This document shows, piece after piece, positions 19,929 to 28,741 of a stretch of 64,000 nt of DNA (its first letter is position 1; each line of letters starts with the position of its first letter). Under the pieces are notes generated by a model, which saw nothing but the letters and a program-made list of their open reading frames with translations, was not told where the DNA came from and did no database searches. Made by a program: the position numbers and the translations under genes. The stretch comes from Clostridiales bacterium (GTDB taxonomy: Bacteria > Bacillota > Clostridia > Lachnospirales > Lachnospiraceae), in NCBI GenBank assembly GCA_012520645.1, contig JAAYNV010000024.1, positions 1 to 64,000 on the forward strand. Reading direction: 5' to 3'.

Positions 19929-21116
19929 CTATAAATATTTTTTTAAGATTTCTACCTTATCCAGTTTCTCCCACGGAAGATCCAGATCATTTCTTCCGAA
20001 GTGTCCGTAAGCAGCAGTCTGCTTGTAGATCGGTCTTCTTAAATCCAGCATACGGATGATGCCTGCCGGTCTTAAATCAAAGTTCTCACGGATCATATCC
20101 ACGATCTTCTCATCGGAAAGCTTTCCGGTTCCGAAGGTATCTACCATGATGGAGGTCGGCTGTGCCACACCGATTGCGTAGGAAAGCTGGATTTCACATT
20201 TGTCCGCAATACCTGCCGCTACGATGTTCTTTGCCACATAACGTGCCGCATAAGCAGCGGAACGGTCTACCTTGGTGCAATCCTTACCGGAAAAAGCACC
20301 GCCGCCGTGGCGGGCATATCCACCGTACGTATCCACGATAATCTTACGTCCGGTCAGACCTGCATCGCCATGCGGTCCGCCGATCACAAAGCGTCCGGTC
20401 GGGTTGATGAAATACTTCGTCTCATCATCTAACATTTCCTTCGGAAGTACCGGAGCAAATACATATTTTTTGATGTCCTCACGAATCTGCGCCTGTGTCA
20501 CATCCGGGTCATGCTGTGTGGAAAGCACAACTGCTTCCAGTCTCTTCGGCTTTCCGTCCTCATCGTATTCCACGGATACCTGGCTCTTTCCGTCCGGTCT
20601 TAAATATTTTAAAGTGCCATCTTTACGCACCTTGGTAAGCTGTAATACAAGCTTATGTGCCAGCGAAATCGGATACGGCATATATTCCTCTGTTTCGTTG
20701 GTTGCATAGCCGAACATCATACCCTGATCTCCTGCGCCAATCGCTTCGATCTCTTCCTCAGACATCTTCGCTTCTTTTGCTTCGAGCGCCTTGTCTACGC
20801 CCATTGCAATATCGCTGGACTGCTCATCGATTGCTACGAGTACCGCACAGGTATTTCCGTCAAAACCGTATTCCGACTTGTCATAGCCGATTTCCTTTAC
20901 TGTTTCACGCACGATTTTCTGGATGTCAACATAAGCATTGGTTGTAATCTCACCGGTTACGAGTGCAAACCCGGTACAGGTTGCTGTCTCACAAGCCACG
21001 CGGCTCATCGGATCCTGCTCCATGAGAGCGTCAAGAATCGCATCGGAGATAGCATCGCACACCTTGTCCGGATGTCCTTCCGTTACAGATTCAGATGTAA
21101 ATAATCTTTTTTCCAT
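19929..21116 (-). CDS. metK: S-adenosylmethionine synthetase
   Basis: Makes S-adenosylmethionine from methionine and ATP. The 395 aa are full length. [20 protein letters not shown], the methionine/ATP loop [32 protein letters not shown] and [19 protein letters not shown] are intact. Its leader holds an S-box riboswitch and terminator, so it should be expressed when SAM is low. It is divergent from the HD-GYP gene. Confidence 0.98.
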   Translation of the reverse strand: MEKRLFTSESVTEGHPDKVCDAISDAILDALMEQDPMSRVACETATCTGFALVTGEITTNAYVDIQKIVRETVKEIGYDKSEYGFDGNTCAVLVAIDEQSSDIAMGVDKALEAKEAKMSEEEIEAIGAGDQGMMFGYATNETEEYMPYPISLAHKLVLQLTKVRKDGTLKYLRPDGKSQVSVEYDEDGKPKRLEAVVLSTQHDPDVTQAQIREDIKKYVFAPVLPKEMLDDETKYFINPTGRFVIGGPHGDAGLTGRKIIVDTYGGYARHGGGAFSGKDCTKVDRSAAYAARYVAKNIVAAGIADKCEIQLSYAIGVAQPTSIMVDTFGTGKLSDEKIVDMIRENFDLRPAGIIRMLDLRRPIYKQTAAYGHFGRNDLDLPWEKLDKVEILKKYL

Positions 21117-21166
21117 GATTTCCTCCTTTGAAATTTAACATATAAAATGGTGAATAAATAAGGAAT

Positions 21167-21191
21167 AAAAAAATCCGCTTTCATAAGCGGA
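21167..21191 (-). terminator. Expression-platform terminator of the metK S-box
   Basis: TCCGCTT, loop ATGA, AAGCGGA, followed by seven T on the minus strand. It lies 24 bases after the aptamer. A short palindrome (TTTGAT C ATCAAA) between the two may take part in the antiterminator. Confidence 0.92.
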
Positions 21192-21214
21192 CTCGACAGT
21201 TTGATGATCAAATC

Positions 21215-21331
21215 CTCTTATTGTTCGATCGCCTCATACGGCTGTTTGACTCGCTCAGGTTGGCACCTTCCTTGACAGGGGTTGCCGTGGCTTCACAGAT
21301 CCTTTGTATCTCCACCACTCTGAATAAGAGA
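21215..21331 (-). ncRNA. SAM-I (S-box) riboswitch
   Basis: Minus-strand RNA. The P1 helix is CTCTTATTC... with ...GAATAAGAG-type pairing (5' strand at 21319-21331, 3' strand from 21215). Inside are the S-box hallmarks AGAGTGGTGGAGAT... leading to GAAGCCACGGCAACC and AAGGTGCCAACCTGAGC. On SAM binding the terminator at 21167-21191 forms and metK is turned off. Confidence 0.96.
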
Positions 21332-21365
21332 AAAATAACAATATGGAATTTTCTTATCTGAGTAC

Positions 21366-21394
21366 ACAATACACTACACGTTATTGTTTGTCAA
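21366..21394 (-). promoter_or_regulatory. Sigma-A promoter of metK
   Basis: On the minus strand TTGACA (21389-21394), 17 bases, TATTGT (21366-21371). It gives a leader of about 240 bases containing the whole riboswitch. It is back to back with the HD-GYP promoter. Confidence 0.8.
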
Positions 21395-21411
21395 TGCCCT
21401 GTAAAAATATT

Positions 21412-21440
21412 TTGACACTCCCTGTAAAACTTTATATAAT
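21412..21440 (+). promoter_or_regulatory. Sigma-A promoter of the HD-GYP gene
   Basis: TTGACA (21412-21417), 17 bases, TATAAT (21435-21440): a full consensus match. The AGGAGGGG ribosome site and ATG follow directly, so the leader is only about 18 bases. Confidence 0.9.
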
Positions 21441-21463
21441 TTAGGCAGGAGGGGTAAATACAT

Positions 21464-22540
21464 ATGAAAAGAATACGAGTCAACGAGCTTCTGCCGGGTA
21501 TGATCATCGCAGAAGACGTATTAAACTACAATAATCAGATGGTACTGTCCAAGGGTACGGTACTGACCGATAAGACCATTATGAAGCTGGAATTTTATTC
21601 CGTATACACCGTCCGCATTGAGGACTCAGTTACCGTTAATCCAAATGCCAGTGAGGATGCGGGTATTTCCTATATGGAATATATCCGAAACGGAGCAGAA
21701 TACCAGCAGTTTAAACAGGAATTTGATCAGGAACTGGAGACCTTTAAAAGTTCCATCCATGACATCGTCACACACAATTCCGATGTCAATTTCGATCAAA
21801 TGCTTTCTGATACCCTGTCTCTTCTTGACACAGGCGGTACAAAGGTTTTCTTTTTTGACATGCTGCACAGCATGCGCATATACGACGACCAGACTTATGC
21901 ACATTCGATCAATGTTGCCATGATCTGCAACGTTTTTGCCGAATGGCTGAAAATGTCCGAAGAAGATGTACAGATTGCCACATTGTGTGGTCTATGCCAT
22001 GACGTCGGAAAGATTACGATTCCGGAAACAATCATGCGTAAAAAAGCACCGTTAACCAAAGAAGAATTAATTCTGATTCAGTCTCATCCCCGTCAGGGAT
22101 ATAAACTCCTGATGCCCTATCCGATTGATGAACGTATCAAGCTGGCTGCGTTACTGCACCATGAACGTTATGACGGAAGCGGTTATCCGGGACATTTAAA
22201 AGGCAGTCAGATCAATCTGTTTGCACAGATGGTATCGATTGCCGATGTATATGATGCCATGACATCACCGCGTATTTACCGGGAAGCGATTTGTCCGTTT
22301 ACCGTAGTTGAGTTGTTCGAAACAGAAGGTTATCAGAAATACGAACCTCAGCTGATTACCACATTTTTAAGCAGAATCGTCAACACCTATCTGTTAAACA
22401 GTGTACGGCTCTCAAACGGACTGGTCGGAAAGATCGTTTATATCAATCCAAACAAGCTCTCCCGCCCTACCATCCAGTGCGGAAAGAAGTTTATTAATCT
22501 TGCAGAACGTCCGGAGTTAAGCATTGTTTCTCTGGTATAA
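21464..22540 (+). CDS. HD-GYP domain phosphodiesterase
   Basis: Predicted to degrade cyclic di-GMP (or a related cyclic dinucleotide) in the cytosol. 358 aa. The N-terminal part (1-130) is the PilZ-like/DUF3391-type region (VNELLPGMIIAEDVLNYNNQ). The HD-GYP domain covers about 135-300, with HSINVAMIC, the metal pair in CHDVGKITIPETI, and HHERYDGSGYPGHLKG with VSIADVYDAMTSPRIYR. All metal ligands appear present. It has its own strong promoter and stands alone between metK (divergent) and murA (convergent). Confidence 0.92.
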   Translation: MKRIRVNELLPGMIIAEDVLNYNNQMVLSKGTVLTDKTIMKLEFYSVYTVRIEDSVTVNPNASEDAGISYMEYIRNGAEYQQFKQEFDQELETFKSSIHDIVTHNSDVNFDQMLSDTLSLLDTGGTKVFFFDMLHSMRIYDDQTYAHSINVAMICNVFAEWLKMSEEDVQIATLCGLCHDVGKITIPETIMRKKAPLTKEELILIQSHPRQGYKLLMPYPIDERIKLAALLHHERYDGSGYPGHLKGSQINLFAQMVSIADVYDAMTSPRIYREAICPFTVVELFETEGYQKYEPQLITTFLSRIVNTYLLNSVRLSNGLVGKIVYINPNKLSRPTIQCGKKFINLAERPELSIVSLV

Positions 22541-22560
22541 TCTGTCTACGGAAAAGAAAT

Positions 22561-22597
22561 AAAAAAGAGCACTACCACCACGGGTATGCTCTTTTTA
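22561..22597. terminator. Bidirectional terminator, HD-GYP gene / murA
   Basis: AGAGCA(C)TACC pairs with GGTATGCTCT, flanked by A runs on the left and TTTTTATTTTTTT on the right. It lies between two converging genes and can serve both. Confidence 0.85.
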
Positions 22598-22617
22598 TTT
22601 TTTTCTGATTTTTCCTC

Positions 22618-23910
22618 TCATCCTACCTTCAGCCGGAACTTCTGCAGTTCCTTCTCGGTAGAAACCTTCTCAATCTGCGCTCCAAGGCTCTGGAGCTTCT
22701 GTGGAAAGTCCTCATAACCTCTTTCAATATACCGGATCTCATCAATGATCGTAATTCCCTCTGCTGCAAGACCTGCCATAACAAGCGCCGCACCCGCACG
22801 CAGATCCGGTGCCGTAATACTCGCTCCGGTATACTTCTTCACACCGTCGATAATAGCGGTATTACCCTCTACCTGAATGTTCGCCCCCATACGGGTCAGC
22901 TCATCCACATATTTGAAGCGGTTCTCAAAAATACTCTCCCGCACGATACTCGTACCCTCCGACAACCCCAGTGTCACTGCAATCTGCGGCTGCATATCGG
23001 TCGGGAAGCCCGGATAAGGAAGGGTCTTGACCTGTGTATGGGTCAGCCTTTTGGCTGCCACAACACGTACTGCATCATCCGATTCCTCTACCTCGCATCC
23101 CATTTCCAGAAGCTTTGCGCTGATCGACTCCAGATGCTTCGGAATCACATTTTTCACGGTCACATCCCCTTTGGTCGCTGCGGCCGCAAACATAAAAGTA
23201 CCTGCTTCAATCTGATCCGGAATGATCGCATATTCTGTCTTATGAAGCTTTGGAACACCCTTGACACGGATTACATCCGTTCCGGCCCCCTTAATATTCG
23301 CTCCCATACTGTTCAAAAAATTTGCCACATCAACCACATGGGGCTCCTTTGCAGCATTTTCAATAATGGTCTGACCCTCAGCCAGTGCTGCCGCCATCAT
23401 GACATTGATCGTGCCTCCTACGGTTACCACATCAAAATAAATATGGCTTCCGCTCAGTCTCTCAGCCTCTGCACTGATCAAACCGTGTGCAATGTTGACC
23501 TCTGCTCCAAGCGCCTTAAACCCCTTGATATGCTGATCAATTGCACGGCAGCCGATATCACAGCCACCCGGCAGTACAACCTCTGCCTTCCTGTATTTCC
23601 CAAGCAGGGCACCCAAAAAATAGTAAGATGCTCTGATCTTTTTAATAAAATCATCCTCTACAACAAGACTGTGGATATTGGCAGCATTCATTCTGACCGT
23701 ATGTCTGTCTATCCGGTCTACTATGACTCCAATGCTCTCCATTGCCTGAAGCAGCACATTGGTATCCCGCACATCAGGCACATTTTCCACCCTCACCGTC
23801 TCATCCGTCATAATTGCTGCAGCCAGAATCGCAAGAGCCGCATTTTTCGCTCCTCCGATTTCCACCTCTCCAACCAGTGGATTTCCGCCCTTGATCGCAT
23901 ACTGTTCCAT
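22618..23910 (-). CDS. murA: UDP-GlcNAc 1-carboxyvinyltransferase
   Basis: First committed step of peptidoglycan synthesis: transfers enolpyruvate from PEP to UDP-GlcNAc. 430 aa. The start has KNAALAILAAAI. The active-site loop VVLPGGCDIGCRAIDQHIKG keeps the catalytic cysteine (Cys117), the residue attacked by fosfomycin, so sensitivity is expected. GFPTDMQPQ and DLRAGAALVMAGLAAEG are also intact. It may be either of the two MurA paralogues found in Firmicutes. Confidence 0.95.
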   Translation of the reverse strand: MEQYAIKGGNPLVGEVEIGGAKNAALAILAAAIMTDETVRVENVPDVRDTNVLLQAMESIGVIVDRIDRHTVRMNAANIHSLVVEDDFIKKIRASYYFLGALLGKYRKAEVVLPGGCDIGCRAIDQHIKGFKALGAEVNIAHGLISAEAERLSGSHIYFDVVTVGGTINVMMAAALAEGQTIIENAAKEPHVVDVANFLNSMGANIKGAGTDVIRVKGVPKLHKTEYAIIPDQIEAGTFMFAAAATKGDVTVKNVIPKHLESISAKLLEMGCEVEESDDAVRVVAAKRLTHTQVKTLPYPGFPTDMQPQIAVTLGLSEGTSIVRESIFENRFKYVDELTRMGANIQVEGNTAIIDGVKKYTGASITAPDLRAGAALVMAGLAAEGITIIDEIRYIERGYEDFPQKLQSLGAQIEKVSTEKELQKFRLKVG

Positions 23911-24071
23911 AGCGTACCTCGCTTATCTATCCAAAAATCCGAACGGATTGCCTATCCCGCAATCCGTTGTTATAAATCAGTTTTACCCCGCATACTTGGT
24001 TTATTATATACCACACTTCTCTGTTTTGTAAAGTCCGGCACAATTCACATACTATTTCCGCTTAATTTTTC

Positions 24072-25661
24072 CTAATTCAGATAATTAAGCGGATTCACCT
24101 GACTGCCATTTATCAGCATTTCAAAATGCAGATGCGGCCCGGTACTACGACCGGTATTTCCACTCAGAGCAATCTTCTGTCCCTGTTGTACCGTCTGTCC
24201 CGGCTTAACCAGTACCTTGCTCAAATGTCCGTACCTTGTTTCCCTGCCATCCGCATGCCGGATATAAATCACATATCCATAGCCACTGCCCCATCCGGCT
24301 CTCGTGACCGTTCCGGCAGAGGATGCCATCACTGCCGTTCCGACCGGAGTTGCCCAGTCAATTCCCTTATGGTAAGTAGAAGCCCCTTTTGTCGGTGCAC
24401 TCCTGCGTCCGAAGCCCGAAGACTGTCTGCCTCCTGAAATTGGCTTAATATAAGTCGGTGGAATCTTCGTTCCCCGTTCAACTATTTTGGGCACCGCCTG
24501 ATAGGTAATTTCTTCCTTTAATATCTCTCTGGCTACCTCTGCGTTATTACGGTAGGAAACATCTGCCACTACGATACGGTGACCAGCCGAAGGTTCCTGC
24601 AAAGTCTTCTGTTCTGTTGTATACCAGTTGTCATTCGGCACATACTGCACCTCTGCCTCATAGTCTTCCTCGTAATACTGCTCTTCCACTCGCTCGACGG
24701 AAAGCTCCGGCTCCGGCACGGTAACAATCAGTTCGTCACCCACCCGTATCACGGAATTTTCATCCGTAAGGCTTTCATTCATCGCAACCAGTTTTTCAAC
24801 CGTCAGGTCATTTGAAAACGCAATCCCCGACAAAGTATCTCCAGAAACAACTTCATATATCTTATTCTTCTCCTGATCCTTTGTAACTTCCGTAACCGCC
24901 TGATCGAGTGGGGTCAGTTCACTCTGCTTCAGGTATGCTTCTACAACCTCAACATCATCCGCGAAATCCAGCTCCTTTAATCCCAGCTCATAATCCGAAA
25001 AATCCTTCTCCAATGCCGGTTCAATTCCATCAAACAGTTCCGTCCACATCGTCTCAACGCCTGCTGTCTTCCAGCTTTTACTGCGCGTATTTTCCTCTTC
25101 CTTCTGCTCCTTTGTATCTCGCACCTCTGTCGTCAGGACATTTAACTCTCTGGTAGGGTCTAATACCAGATTCACCTGATAACGACCGGAGTTATCATAT
25201 TTGTCGACCGAACTCTGCAGCAGGGTAAGTACCTCCTCGGAGCTTGCCAAATTGACCGTATACTGATTGATTTTCACGGTATAAGAACGGTGCAGGGTTT
25301 CTTTTTCCCCTTTCTTTAGAGCCTGTCCCATTCTTTCTTTTATATCGGATGCGGAATCAATCTTTCCGAAATACACTTCCTTACCTTCCACCCGTATATC
25401 CGCTTCCATCAAAAGCATGTCTTCCGACTGCTCTGCGATTTTTCGCCTTGCCTCTCTCATATATTCGTCGATACATTCCGTATTTCCTACGACGCCCACA
25501 TTCATGCCGTTTACAAAAACGGTAAACATATTATCCCCGTCCTTTTCTATTTTCATATATCCGGGCAGGAAAAAAGCACTGACAATAACTGCCAGCACAG
25601 AGGTTTTTATAAAAGAAAGTCTGCATTTTTTATAATATTTTGTATTTTTTCTCATTATCAT
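24072..25661 (-). CDS. LysM-G5-M23 peptidoglycan hydrolase
   Basis: A 529-aa exported protein. An N-terminal membrane segment (about 16-35) is followed by a long alpha/beta region (to about 270), a LysM domain (YEVVSGDTLSGIAFSNDLTV, about 273-320), a G5-like domain (about 320-410) and a C-terminal M23 zinc endopeptidase (about 415-529: SSGFGRRSAPTKGASTYHKG, DWATPVGTAV, GHLSKV, GPHLHFEML). The zinc ligands H and D (YHKGIDW) and HLH are present. Likely role: cutting peptide cross-links during growth or sporulation. It has its own start after a short gap upstream and runs towards murA on the same strand. Confidence 0.92.
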   Translation of the reverse strand: MIMRKNTKYYKKCRLSFIKTSVLAVIVSAFFLPGYMKIEKDGDNMFTVFVNGMNVGVVGNTECIDEYMREARRKIAEQSEDMLLMEADIRVEGKEVYFGKIDSASDIKERMGQALKKGEKETLHRSYTVKINQYTVNLASSEEVLTLLQSSVDKYDNSGRYQVNLVLDPTRELNVLTTEVRDTKEQKEEENTRSKSWKTAGVETMWTELFDGIEPALEKDFSDYELGLKELDFADDVEVVEAYLKQSELTPLDQAVTEVTKDQEKNKIYEVVSGDTLSGIAFSNDLTVEKLVAMNESLTDENSVIRVGDELIVTVPEPELSVERVEEQYYEEDYEAEVQYVPNDNWYTTEQKTLQEPSAGHRIVVADVSYRNNAEVAREILKEEITYQAVPKIVERGTKIPPTYIKPISGGRQSSGFGRRSAPTKGASTYHKGIDWATPVGTAVMASSAGTVTRAGWGSGYGYVIYIRHADGRETRYGHLSKVLVKPGQTVQQGQKIALSGNTGRSTGPHLHFEMLINGSQVNPLNYLN

Positions 25662-25733
25662 CCATCGTATCTGCTATATTTTACCAACGTATTTCATACG
25701 CTAACACCGTCATTTTATCAGTATTTATTTTAG

Positions 25734-25763
25734 TTGTAAAGAGCAGGTCTTTACCGATATAAT
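25734..25763 (+). promoter_or_regulatory. Promoter of dinB
   Basis: TTGTAA (25734-25739), 18 bases, TATAAT (25758-25763), 23 bases before the ATG. No LexA-type box was recognised next to it. Confidence 0.7.
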
Positions 25764-25785
25764 ATTGAAAGAAAGGAGACTGCAC

Positions 25786-27006
25786 ATGAACCGGATTCTA
25801 TTTCACATTGATGTCAATTCCGCCTTTTTAAGCTGGACGGCAATCGATCTTCTGGCTGCCGGAAATAAACTGGATATTCGTACGGTGCCTGCTATCATCG
25901 GCGGTGATATCAAAAAAAGGCATGGTGTTGTACTGGCAAAGTCGATCCCTGCAAAAAAATACGGCATACAGACCGGTGAACCGATTGTAAATGCCTTCCG
26001 CAAGTGCCCTTCTCTGTTGGTGGAGCCGCCGGATCATGCCTCCTATCAGGCACATTCCCGGGAATTTATCGGATTTTTATCACAAATCTGCCCTGATTTA
26101 GAGCAGGTGAGCATTGACGAATGCTTTCTGGACTTTACTCCGATTGCAGACCGTTTTCCTTCACCACAGGCAGCCGCTTCCTATATTAAGGATCATATCA
26201 GAGAGCAGTTTGGTTTTACAGTAAATGTGGGAATATCCGACCGGAAGATTCTGGCAAAGATGGCATCTGATTTCCGCAAGCCCGATCTGGTGCATACACT
26301 CTACCACCATGAGATTCAAAAAAAAATGTGGCCGCTTCCCGTTTCTGCCCTGTTTATGTGTGGAAAATCCAGCGTGGATACGCTGCATAAGCTGGAAATC
26401 AATACGATTGGAGATCTGGCACGAGCAGATCTTTCCATATTAGATGTCCATCTAAAAAGCCATGGGCGTCTGCTCTGGGAATATGCTAACGGCATTGACG
26501 ATTCATGGGTTGTAACTAAGCCGGCTAAAGCCAAAGGAATCGGCAACTCAATCACGTTAAAGCAGGATGCGCTGACGAGAGAGGATGCACTGCCTGCGCT
26601 CCGTTCTCTTGCGGAATCCGTCTCCGAAAGATTGCGAAAATCCGGTCAGCTTGCCGGTATGGTCAGCACCGAAATCAAATATGCAACCTTTCGAAATGTA
26701 TCCCATCAGGCAACTCTGTCTGTTCCAGCAAACAGCAGCGAAACAATATTTCAGACCGCCATCCGGCTCTTTGACGAAATCTGGGACGGCACGCCGATCC
26801 GTCTGCTCGGTATCCGCAGTGCCAAGCTGTCAGAGGAAGGAGAACCGGTACAGCTCAGTCTGTTTGATTATAAAACAGAAAATCCAGACTCTGTCAGGCA
26901 GCAGAATCTGGATAAAGCCATTGACAGTATCCGTACACGCTTCGGTAAGGATGCCATTGTCCGAGGCAGTCTCTACCGCCGCACGGATGATTTCAAAAAG
27001 CACTGA
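25786..27006 (+). CDS. dinB: Y-family DNA polymerase (Pol IV/DinB type)
   Basis: Error-prone translesion polymerase, about 406 aa. FHIDVNSAFLSWTA supplies the first metal aspartate and VSIDECFLDFTPI the catalytic DE pair. The helix-hairpin-helix thumb and little-finger domain (about 240-350) end in RTRFGKDAIVRGSL. It has SWTA where many DinB proteins have F/YAS, a variant seen in the clostridial UmuC-like subgroup. Start ATG 25786 with AAAGGAG 7 bases upstream. Confidence 0.93.
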   Translation: MNRILFHIDVNSAFLSWTAIDLLAAGNKLDIRTVPAIIGGDIKKRHGVVLAKSIPAKKYGIQTGEPIVNAFRKCPSLLVEPPDHASYQAHSREFIGFLSQICPDLEQVSIDECFLDFTPIADRFPSPQAAASYIKDHIREQFGFTVNVGISDRKILAKMASDFRKPDLVHTLYHHEIQKKMWPLPVSALFMCGKSSVDTLHKLEINTIGDLARADLSILDVHLKSHGRLLWEYANGIDDSWVVTKPAKAKGIGNSITLKQDALTREDALPALRSLAESVSERLRKSGQLAGMVSTEIKYATFRNVSHQATLSVPANSSETIFQTAIRLFDEIWDGTPIRLLGIRSAKLSEEGEPVQLSLFDYKTENPDSVRQQNLDKAIDSIRTRFGKDAIVRGSLYRRTDDFKKH

Positions 27007-27023
27007 TATTTCACATTCCAAAG

Positions 27024-27052
27024 AAAAAAGCACCAAGCTCTATGCTTGATGC
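27024..27052 (-). terminator. Terminator covering the flavin reductase stop
   Basis: On the minus strand GCATCAAGC, 5-base loop, GCTTGGTGC (one G-U pair), then TTTTTT. The stop codon of the flavin reductase gene is inside the hairpin. It may also block antisense reading from dinB. Confidence 0.85.
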
Positions 27053-27648
27053 TGCCTCTTCCCACGGTTCCGTTTTCCCGTCTTTTTCGGCTTACGAACA
27101 CTATAACCAAAGGTTCCGATTGGACTGTCCAATGAAAAATAAGTTCCATGGGAATAAACGATTGGCTCTGCCTTCGACAGATCAAACCGCCCATTCTCAT
27201 CCATATATTTTTCATCCGCATGTACTGCCACAACCTCTGCCAGAAACATATGATGGGAACCAAGTTCTTCCGTCTTCACGACCCTGCATTCCAGATTGAC
27301 CGGGCTTTCTGCAATCATCGGAGCCGAAACCTGCTCTGCCCGGATTGCCGTAAGCTTCATTTCTGCAAATTTATCATGATCTCTGCCGCTGACTACTCCA
27401 CAGTAATCCGTGGCAAAAGCAAGATCCCTGGTGGTCAGGTTGATGACAAATTCCCCCGTCTCTTTTATCATCCGGTAAGAATGCCTCTCCGGTCTGACCG
27501 AAATAGAGACCATCGGCGGATTGGTACATACCGTACCCGCCCATGCTATTGTAATAATATTTTTGGTGCCCGCCTTATCTGCCACACTGACCATTACGAC
27601 CGGAAGCGGATAAAGCATATTACCTGGCTTCCAGGTTTGTTTGGACAT
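27040..27648 (-). CDS. Flavin reductase-like FMN-binding protein
   Basis: About 202 aa with the split-barrel FMN-binding fold of the flavin reductase-like family (flavoredoxin type). Visible landmarks are YPLPVVMVSVADKAGTKNI, VSISVRPERHSYRMIKETGE and CGVVSGRDHDKF. The exact redox partner is unknown. The last residues are strongly basic (KPKKTGKRNRGKRQ). Start ATG at 27646-27648 with AAAGGAG 8 bases upstream. It is 14 bp after the coiled-coil gene and may be cotranscribed. Confidence 0.88.
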   Translation of the reverse strand: MSKQTWKPGNMLYPLPVVMVSVADKAGTKNIITIAWAGTVCTNPPMVSISVRPERHSYRMIKETGEFVINLTTRDLAFATDYCGVVSGRDHDKFAEMKLTAIRAEQVSAPMIAESPVNLECRVVKTEELGSHHMFLAEVVAVHADEKYMDENGRFDLSKAEPIVYSHGTYFSLDSPIGTFGYSVRKPKKTGKRNRGKRQHQA

Positions 27649-27662
27649 ATGCAAAACTCCTT

Positions 27663-28292
27663 TTAAATAATCCCGAAGCTGACTAACAACTGTACGATCA
27701 GCAGTATCATATTAATACCGGATAATGCCGCTGCTGCGATTACCATCGTTTTTACGTTTCCTGCCTTCTTTGCATTTTCTTCATTTTTTGCGGTCAGTTG
27801 TTCTGTCTGTGCCTTCAATTCGTCTACAATGACAGCCTGTACATTCCGGTATACTTTTACATTCTCTTTATGAACAAATTCATCGGACTCTGCAAACATC
27901 TCCGACAATTTTTTCTGGTTTTCCTCCAATGCCATGCGGATTTCTTCAAGCAGACGCTCTCTTTCCTCTTTATCTTCATCCGGCATGTCCGCAATTTTAC
28001 TGATTCCCTCATCCATCAGCTTCTGTGCCTGTGCAACCAGTTCCCCTGCCCGCATAGTCAGTTCCTCTGACCTCTCTGCCTGACTCCGGGTCTTGTCCAC
28101 GATTTCCTTTGTCTGTACTGCCAGCTCTCCGTTCTTCTGGTTTAGCTCCCTAATCTCACTCAGACATTTATCATATGCTTCCAGCTGCACCTGTAAACGC
28201 CTCATTTCCGCAGCCTCCGCCTGGGCATTCGCCTTGATTACTTCCTGGGCGTTGAGCTTCTGTGCCAGCTTATCCATAAAGTTGTCCATCAT
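27663..28292 (-). CDS. Tail-anchored coiled-coil protein, unknown function
   Basis: About 209 aa. It is almost wholly helical: N-terminal motif FMDKLAQKLNAQEVIKANAQ, long charged coiled coil (about 35-175) and a single hydrophobic C-terminal helix (MVIAAAALSGINMILLIVQL, about 183-205). There is no signal peptide, so the protein is probably anchored by its tail with the coil in the cytosol. I recall related proteins in Lachnospiraceae with the same N-terminal motif but know no function. Start: ATGATG at 28292/28289 after GGAGG. Confidence 0.8.
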   Translation of the reverse strand: MMDNFMDKLAQKLNAQEVIKANAQAEAAEMRRLQVQLEAYDKCLSEIRELNQKNGELAVQTKEIVDKTRSQAERSEELTMRAGELVAQAQKLMDEGISKIADMPDEDKEERERLLEEIRMALEENQKKLSEMFAESDEFVHKENVKVYRNVQAVIVDELKAQTEQLTAKNEENAKKAGNVKTMVIAAAALSGINMILLIVQLLVSFGII

Positions 28293-28452
28293 TTTTCCTC
28301 CAAAAAACATACGCTTATACCACTTTCACACATTTTTTACCTGTTATCCGGTTATCTCTCGTACTTATTTTTTATATTTTAGCATACCGGAAAGGAAATT
28401 GGCAAGCGCCGACGATCTTTGTGCATTTTTTATAAATTGTCTTAGTTGTTTT

Positions 28453-28480
28453 TTGGCAAATTGTAAACATTTACTATATA
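28453..28480 (+). promoter_or_regulatory. Possible promoter of a small RNA
   Basis: TTGGCA (28453-28458), 16 bases, TATATA (28475-28480). No gene follows on this strand for over 1 kb. Just downstream are two TTGTTCAT direct repeats (from 28489 and 28500). Weak on its own. Confidence 0.35.
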
Positions 28481-28486
28481 TTCACA

Positions 28487-28679
28487 CCTTGTTCATAATT
28501 TGTTCATATTTAATTGCTATACTTTATACATAGTCAAGTGAGACACAACATAAATTACACACATAGATAAATTTTTTCATAATAGCCCCGGTGCAGAGAT
28601 GTATCGGGGCACTCCTCATTATTCGAAACAGCCATAAACCGCGCAAAATAAAAAAGAGAGTCAATTGACTCTCTTTTTT
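28487..28679 (+). ncRNA. Candidate small RNA in a 449-bp gap
   Basis: The gap 28293-28741 has no credible gene. It holds a promoter-like element, a GC-rich hairpin GCCCCG / CGGGGC (28585-28610, loop 14) in otherwise AT-rich DNA, and ends at a strong palindromic terminator. Together they would make an RNA of about 190 bases. No known family is recognised; this is inference only. Confidence 0.25.
28650..28679. terminator. Palindromic bidirectional terminator
   Basis: A perfect 30-bp palindrome: six A, GAGAGTCAA, TTGACTCTC, six T. It lies 63 bp after the hemolysin III stop on the minus strand and also closes the putative plus-strand small RNA. Confidence 0.88.
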
Positions 28680-28741
28680 ATTTACAGAGCGAAGCACGGT
28701 AGCACCCCTTTTACTTACTTCATTGATACAAACAGATCTCT

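Noticed and set aside
23038-24075. Long plus-strand open frame (345 codons) opposite murA
   Set aside because: Antisense to intact murA, histidine- and cysteine-rich nonsense composition typical of shadow frames.
24072-27006. SOS box for dinB
   Set aside because: No CGAAC-N4-GTTCG-like LexA site was found near the dinB promoter, so DNA-damage control is not claimed.
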